Origin: Laguncularia racemosa
Lineage: Eukaryota; Streptophyta; Magnoliopsida; Myrtales; Combretaceae
Assembly: GCA_037954665.1 (NCBI GenBank)
Contig: JBBMOL010000200.1
Location: 124,001-188,000 of the forward strand
DNA: 64,000 bases
Direction: 5' to 3'
Below the pieces are notes generated by a model that was not told the origin of the DNA, did not search any database, and worked only from the letters and a program-made list of their open reading frames with translations. Position numbers and translations under genes: made by a program. Below, in pieces: positions 57,558 to 64,000 of this stretch (position 1 is the first letter of the stretch; each line of letters begins with the position of its first letter).

Positions 57558-60500
57558 GCCTCTAGGATCAACAAGACTTCTTCCATTGAAATATAGTATG
57601 GGCATGTAAGAATACAACTGTCAATATTTGAGATGTGGCGATGTGTTGAGCCATTTATGTATATGTTGAAAGCCAATTGATACAACTATTATTCGAGATT
57701 GGCATACATAATCACCGTACTAAAAAGGAGGGGTAGTAAGTGGCTAACAATCCAAATTCACAAATATACACCCTACTTGCTTTTCAAGTGCTAATCCACA
57801 ACCGTTTGGCCATCTACCCTTTTGTTTGCACGGGAAAAGGATACAGAAAGGATAAACCACTTTTATACAAACAATAATATCTTGAATGACTCTGCGGGTC
57901 AGGACTTACATACACCCTTTGATGATAATGCTTAGCACTATGGGATTTCCATCTGATTCAGTTGCTGCTGTCATGCTTTCTTTTAACTGCAAGTGCATTA
58001 TGTATAATATAAAAGATCCAATGAGCAATTGATAAGAGCTGCTTCGGCCAAAAAGGAGCTGACCATTGTGATCACACCCGGCAAAATGCACATCGGCTGT
58101 CAATTTCAAATGGGAACGGCCGCAATTCACCTTGACCGCCCTGTCAGGTTATTTTTTTTTTGGGGTGGGGGGAAGGGGGGATGTAAAAAAACCAAATTAG
58201 TGCGGCCTTCATATCCCAATAGTCTAAAAAACTCAGATCCGTTTTTCTAGCTATGCCGTGCCTGTGACTGCAGGGTACCAGTTAAAGCATGGAAAAGGGA
58301 CAATAGTCAACATATATATATATATATATATTGGGTTGCAAGGTTAAAGTATATTTTGAGAATTAAATAAATAATTTTTTCGCCTTTTTTATCGTGTTTA
58401 TTTCTTTTTTTCCCCTTAACAATCTGTAACCAATAAGAAAAATGTTGAAAAGTTTCTTGTTAAAGCCATAGATACTTAGATTTATTAACTTTTTTTTTTA
58501 AATAGTATACATTAAGGAAGTATTATAAATAAGATCCTGTTAATAATTATCTTGAGGCACTTGCTAAAAATTTGAAATGATAGAGACATTTCATATTTTC
58601 AAGCTTTCTACATGAAAATGTAAAAACCTATTTTATCTCGATTAGAGCACGTAGATACCCTTTGTCATCTCCTATATCAAATGGACAAGAAGATTTGCCA
58701 TGTAAAACCTCTAAGTCGGCTCTTAGATTAATTTGATTAGGTTTTAGATGCCCTTAATAAACCAAACTAATCACTAATATTCCTTAGAAAAGTACATATT
58801 GGTACAGTTTTAAACTATACAAAAGGCATAGGATGGCAAAATTAGAATTTATTTTGGTTCCACCCATATTCATTCTAATAAACCCATAAATTTAAAGGAA
58901 ATCAAGAAGAGTTCATGTACTAGACGCTCTAAGAGCACGCTTTAGGAACTCCATATGCTAGACACTGTTATATAAATTTACTTGATAAACACTGTAAAAT
59001 TGAACAAAAGTTTTAGATGTATAACTTCTTGGGATCGTTACAAACAGACCTGTAAATTATTGATTATGTATAAATTGAATATTCATAAATTTTTAAAGTG
59101 TGATTTCAGTTTCTACAATTTTAAAAATATATAAATAATCTTCAAAATTTTACTAGAACCCAAAAAATATGCTAAAAAAAAGATTATAAATAGAGATATA
59201 TAGTATACTATTTTTAAAAGTTATAAACAAATAAAATTATATTTAAAAATTTTAAAATATCTATTTATAATTGATCAATAGTATAAAAAATATATCTACA
59301 ATTTGCTTATTAACCTTTTATTGTATATCATATGCAACACGTCATTAAAGAAGGGATGAACACGAACTGGGATTCTTTTATCAAAGATATTATGTTGAAT
59401 TTTCACTTTATCGCATGAGGGAGCGGGGCCTGGTGGTTGGTGGGAGTGGGAGGAATATATGGATAGAATTTTCTTACCCAAAAAAAAATGGAAGTAGGAG
59501 ATGGAATTCCACTCACGCAGAGTCACGGTTCCATTTCCATCACTTTGGATTTTGCTTTTTGGAGAAAAGGGGTCGGTGGCCTACTTTTGGGGATTGGTAC
59601 GATAGTACGGCATTACGGAAAGCAAATCCCAAAGCATTTCATCAAAATGATCGATAGGAGACGAGTGACAGGCTGAGCATGTGAGTGACAAAGAAAGACA
59701 GGATAAACTAGTCATTACGATGAAAATGTCTAATGATACTTCATTTCTAGCAATTTCCTTCATTTGGGATGATCTGCTATACCCATTGCTAGAATAAGAT
59801 AAAGCTTACTTAGTTTCTTGACTGTATCCTCCCAATCACAATATGCTAATGTCCATACAAAATTCTAATTCGACTATGGTTGTTTTTTATTTACAGGATA
59901 ATAAAGACACTCAATTAACGAGAACAAGAATATTTTATCTATCTAGATTCACCCATTTTTCCTACTTTTTGAGTAAATATTGATATTTTCTAATTTTAAA
60001 TTATGCATATGGTCCGTTCTCTCTTTTTTTTTTTTTTTTTTATAAACCAATTAATCACGATTCACCGATAAGGTTTAGCCATTTTTTCTTATATAATTAA
60101 AAAAAATTAAGATTGAATTACAGCATTTGAAAATCAAATCGTGCAATGTATGAATGTTGAATAATGCCTCCATATTTTTTGTGCCAATTTCTATGGGAAA
60201 TCTTAAAAGGGGTAGCCTTGTGGGTTTAAGGAATAAAACAGTTTATCTGGACCATATACTTGTAATTAGAACATCAGCCATTTATATTCCACAAAATCAA
60301 TCCTGAAACAAAATTGGTGGAGGAAAAAAAAAAAGATCAATTGGTTTAGCTCACAATTTTGTTTGATTGTATATTCATCCTACTTTTTAACTATTTATAT
60401 AATTTAATAATTATTTCAATTATAATTTATTATATAAAGGGATAGTACATTCTTTCGTGTCATGACTTGTATAATTTTTTTTTTTGTTTTAACTAAATAA

Positions 60501-60698
60501 GCCCTGCTTGGCCCAAAAAAAAAAAAGAAAAGTAATTGATCTTTTTTTTTTTCAAATTTTTCTAAAGATAACTACTTAAATACCATGAAAACACATTATC
60601 ATTATTTTTATAATATAATTTTAAAATGACAACACCGTTGTTATCTTATTATAGCAATATTATCAGAAGTCTTAGCAATTATACATACTCTGAAACAA
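57558..60698. other. Spacer without supported gene
   Basis: AT-rich with homopolymer runs, an (AT)n run at 58312-58331 and a G-rich patch at 58159-58180. Short open stretches (57906-58130 minus, 59488-59676 plus) have no recognisable domain and look like chance. Regions near 57900-58140 and 59400-59700 are less AT-rich than the rest and could be old gene fragments, but I cannot show this. Confidence 0.5.
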
Positions 60699-60980
60699 GT
60701 GGGTCTAGGAATGGTCATGATATTACTTGGATGCTTCCACGTGAACAAGCTAAAAACTTGCGGGTATGTAAATGTCAAACAAGCAGGTAGCAAAATTGAA
60801 TATCCCTCTCTGATCAGACAGGAAGATTCATTTATTGCAAGGAGAGAGGAAAATGCTAAGAAGTTGCAAGAATCGTCGTTTTGCTCAAATAAACGACTGA
60901 AAACCGAAGAAATTTGGCTGATGTTGGACTTGGAAGAGTGCGTGCGTACTCAAATTCATGCCGTACACGCTCTTTCGTAG
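60699..60980 (+). CDS. Hypothetical ORF of 93 codons, uncertain
   Basis: I do not recognise it. The 93-codon stretch begins MGLGMVMILLGCF, a weakly hydrophobic start. It continues with a charged segment (residues about 45-75, with ARREENAKKL and NKRLKTEEI) and ends shortly after LDLEECVRTQ. Base composition at 60700-61080 is clearly less AT-rich than the flanks, the only reason to list it. It may be an exon or fragment of a decayed gene. No splice pattern, TATA box or neighbour supports expression. Confidence 0.2.
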   Translation: MGLGMVMILLGCFHVNKLKTCGYVNVKQAGSKIEYPSLIRQEDSFIARREENAKKLQESSFCSNKRLKTEEIWLMLDLEECVRTQIHAVHALS

Positions 60981-61177
60981 AAGACGGTAGATGGTTGAAG
61001 AAGAACCTTCCATTAACAATCTCGTTTTTCAAAAATCAGCTTTTCAATGCGATGGAGACAACGCACCTGCTGGGTAATTATATGTCCCATCTCATTCATG
61101 GATAAATGCGAGCTAATCTCGATGCTTAAGTGATTTTATCAATTACTTCTATCAAGAGCACAATTGGAAAGGCTAAC
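60981..61177. other. Short spacer before E6
   Basis: No feature recognised. It ends with CTAAC (61173-61177), matched 4/5 by GTAAC after E6. Confidence 0.5.
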
Positions 61178-61437
61178 TACTACATATTAGAAGAATATAT
61201 ATATATTAAAATTTTAGTTAGAAAATTAATAATTATTTTTTAGTTAGTTAGTTAAAAGGATTTATGATAGAATTAGAAAATATAAATAGGAATCTTATTG
61301 TACATATTTAATATTTAATTTCATAATCAAGAAAATAACATTTCCTTTTTAAGAATCCTATAAAAAAACCTTATCATCTTGAATCAAGAAAAATATTAAT
61401 AATAAAATATTGTTACAATATTGTTAACAGCTAACCA
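61178..61437 (+). repeat. E6 5' LTR
   Basis: Shares with the second repeat the pieces TACATATTAG, TTAGTTAGTTAGTTAA, TATAAATAG (61281-61289, a good TATA box) and TCAAGAAAAATATTA. Ends are inferred from the alignment and are uncertain by several bases; the usual TG/CA is decayed. Confidence 0.75.
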
Positions 61438-62545
61438 TAATAATTTGGTGCTCTCGTCTTCTATCCATGACATTGGAAACACCATCATCAATTTAACATT
61501 CAATTGTAGAAGAGATTAGAAGCTTGGTTTTTTCAAATGCAAAATAGTCATAAGAACTTTATGCATTCATCACTAACCATCAATACTCAATTACAATCTT
61601 TATCAAATATAGTGAAGGACATGGAGAATTCATAAAATCATAATCAAAATTCGCATGTCCCAATTGACAATTCAAACATTGTTCAAGATTTATCATATTC
61701 TACAAAGTATCAAAATCAAGTTCCTACTATTTCTTAATCCAATTTTGGACTTATCAAAGATTCATCATTTTTCACCAATTCTGCCTCTTCTATTGCTATA
61801 CCACCTTTTACTTATATACACATTCGCCATTTCGCAACACAAGAGATGCAAGTAAGAAGAGAAAAAAGGCATTTGTTTTTATTGTGGAAAAGGGTATCAT
61901 AAGACTCACAAATGTAAAACCCATTGTTAATATTATTCTGTGATGAGGATGACTCTTGTAATAAAGATACTACTTTGGAGTTTATTGAACAAGTCGAGCA
62001 TACAAATCCTATGGCCACATTGAATAAGTTAATCCCACACAATGATAAATATGAGATGGGTGATTTGATGCAACTAGAAAAGATACCACCAATTCCTATT
62101 TTGGGTAAGATCAATTCAACACAAGAACTCGTCATGATACATCCTACAGTTGATATTGTTGGAAAATTTTCTGAATACACTACAAGGCATATATGGAACA
62201 ACCATAAAATTTTGTCTCATGGAGTTGATGTCAATTCATTAGAACCTACTACAAACACATCTAAGGATATAGGTAATTAGCATCTTTTCCAATTTTCCCA
62301 ATCATCATTTCCATATCATATTTCGAAGGCATCTCACATTGTGTTTCATTTTCTGTCATATCATATAAAGGGAGGCTCGTAGCCTTACAATTTTACGATA
62401 AGACATTATAGGGATAGGACATGGAATGGGTGATCTCTAGATGTCGTTTTTGTTCTTCAACCTTGAGGACATAGAATGGGCATAACAATTTTTTTTTCTT
62501 TTTCTTAAAACTTCCAGACAAGGTTTGCATCAAGAATGGGTCGAA
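61438..62545 (+). pseudogene. E6 internal region with gag zinc knuckle
   Basis: Just after the LTR, TTTGGTGCTCTCGTC (61446-61460) is where a primer-binding site should lie; I cannot assign the tRNA. At 61846-61923 the frame reads EMQVRREKGICFYCGKGYH and on to a stop after KCKTHC, with a CCHC knuckle (C-x2-C-x4-H-x4-C) like that of chromovirus-type gag. A second open stretch at 61924-62280 has no recognisable domain. No protease, RT or integrase is present. Confidence 0.65.
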
Positions 62546-62806
62546 TATTACATATTAGGAAATAAATAAATAAATATACAAAAAAATAGTTAGAAAATTA
62601 GTAGCTACTTTTTAGTTAGTTAGTTAGTTAAAACGATTTAGAAAGTATAAATAGAAGTCTTATTATACATAGTTGGCATCCGATTGCATAATCAAGAAAA
62701 TGACATATCTTCTTCATCTTCAAGAAGCCTCTAGAAGACTTCCTTATTTCGAATCAAGAAAAATATTAGTAGTAGAATATCGTTACAATATCAATAACAA
62801 TCAACA
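62546..62806 (+). repeat. E6 3' LTR
   Basis: Matches the 5' LTR with scattered differences. TATAAATAG at 62646-62654 is kept. A purine-rich AAGAATGGG precedes it and may be the polypurine tract. Confidence 0.75.
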
Positions 62807-64000
62807 GTAACAATGACAATCATCTATAAGATGCATAAAATATTCTAACCTATCATTTAAGGAACATGAGATACTAATAAATCATCATTAATAGTAAAAG
62901 TATAAATTTAACGAAGTGTCGTAATGCTTTATTTTTATAAAACTTTTTACCATCCTTAACTAAGTTGTACTTATTGGTGAATCCAATTGTAGTAGTGATC
63001 ATATTATTAAGGTTTACATTGTTGCTTGCTCTCTAGTTCACTAGATTATTATTTTCCTTTATATGATTAATGTTGTTACTCCTATAAATATGTGACTTGT
63101 AATTGTATAATGTTATATTAGAGATCTAATTAGATAAGATTTCTTTGAGTCTATCCTTTTAATGAATTTACCATTCTTATGATTACTTTGTAGTTAGAAA
63201 ATGAAAACCCCCTCTTTATCCATATCACTCTTCTAACTCGAGTATGGCAGATCCAGGTTTGATTATTCATTATTGGTAGCCTTATTGTAAAACTGAAATT
63301 TGGTTTAATTAAGAAAATACATCAAACTAAATCAAATTGAACCATCATTATCAACATATCAAAGTTTGCTTAATTAAACATACACCACTTGGGAGCTCAC
63401 TCACCAAATCAATTTTAATGTGTGGATCTTTCCTTATACACTTGTTAGAATCAAACAAAGGTGGCCAATCCAATCGAGGTAACCTACAATGCATGCCTAA
63501 CCAGGCTAGTCAAGTCAGCAACTCAATTATAAAGGATCAAGGATTCAAAATTCTTTGCTCCAACCATGTTGTTTTGTATTAGAAAATCAAGCTAACTAAT
63601 CATACTAAATTGATTCATTTGTCAATTTTCAAATAGAAGTGAAAATATAAATTTAAAATTTGAAGTAATGTTGCTACTTAATATATGTTTATATTAGTAG
63701 TATTAAAAATTTTCATTAGTGAATATAAATTGTGTTTTTAAATTTTGTTAAGATATCTTAAGTATAAATTGACACTTTTAATAATTACAATTCTTGGCCA
63801 AAAAAAAAATTACGATTAAAACACGTATAACAATTTACATATTCATTTACCATTGCTCAATCTAGAAAAATCCTCAACCCTTGATCCCTAACCTTGTTCA
63901 TACCAATGACTGATGTCGGTTTTAACTTCACTAAGTAATGATATTGGCCACCCATTCATAACTTCTAGATGTGTGATATATGTGTGTTGAAGGACCACAA
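62807..64000. other. Spacer to the right edge without recognised feature
   Basis: AT-rich. The open stretch 63337-63582 (plus) has no domain or family resemblance and is not supported as a gene. Confidence 0.55.

Larger units (their letters stand above)
61178..62806 (+). mobile_element. E6: small non-autonomous LTR retrotransposon (1.6 kb)
   Basis: Two direct repeats of about 260 bp (61178-61437 and 62546-62806) flank 1.1 kb that holds only a gag zinc-knuckle region. Flanks CTAAC and GTAAC form a likely 4/5 target-site duplication. Size and lack of pol suggest a TRIM- or LARD-like element that depends on another element for its enzymes. LTR divergence is considerable, so it is old. Confidence 0.75.

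Noticed and set aside
59296..59763. Overlapping short ORFs on both strands
   Set aside because: No domain, no conserved motif and mutual overlap; probably chance.

Overview
This window looks like nuclear DNA of a flowering plant, probably a eudicot with a large, repeat-rich genome. The evidence is indirect: Athila-, Tat/Ogre- and Tekay/Del-type Ty3/gypsy retrotransposons, hAT transposons, plant tRNA primer-binding sites and AT-rich spacers. I see no intact host gene, rRNA gene, functional tRNA gene or CRISPR array. Every recognisable coding region belongs to a transposable element and carries stop codons, and most carry frameshifts too. The window is best read as a gene desert built by repeated nested insertion.

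Layout. 1-8204: an Athila-lineage element on the minus strand, running off the left edge, with gag-pol at 1070-6410, a tRNA-Asp primer-binding site and its 5' LTR at 6462-8204. It sits inside an older plus-strand chromovirus (Tekay/Del type), whose RNase H, integrase, chromodomain and 3' LTR occupy 8205-12233. 12234-13814: AT-rich spacer with a possible tRNA-derived SINE. About 13815-52545: a plus-strand hAT transposon (hAT-A) opened up by a decayed Tat/Ogre-like element (E4, 14634-49849). E4 in turn holds two later minus-strand insertions: a second Athila-lineage element (E2, 17353-29799) and a 15.5-kb Tat/Ogre-like element (E3, 30020-45521). 52546-54015: unassigned spacer. About 54016-57557: a second hAT of the same family (hAT-B), in inverted orientation. 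57558-61177: unassigned spacer. 61178-62806: a very small LTR element carrying only a gag zinc knuckle. 62807-64000: unassigned.

The insertion order can be read directly. E3 has a perfect 5-bp target-site duplication. E2 and E4 have 4/5 matches. hAT-B preserves the empty site that E4 used in hAT-A. The order is hAT-A, then E4, then E2 and E3.

Features that repay attention: E3 carries an extra 5' ORF, a second RNase H domain, a probable protease/RT intron and an array of about eleven 134-136-bp tandem repeats in its 3' non-coding region. Its breaks are almost all single-base transitions to stop codons, not indels. A tRNA-like block lies inside both E3 LTRs, and GC-rich palindromes and long G-tracts recur in the LTRs of unrelated elements. 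I did not find a convincing new cellular system.
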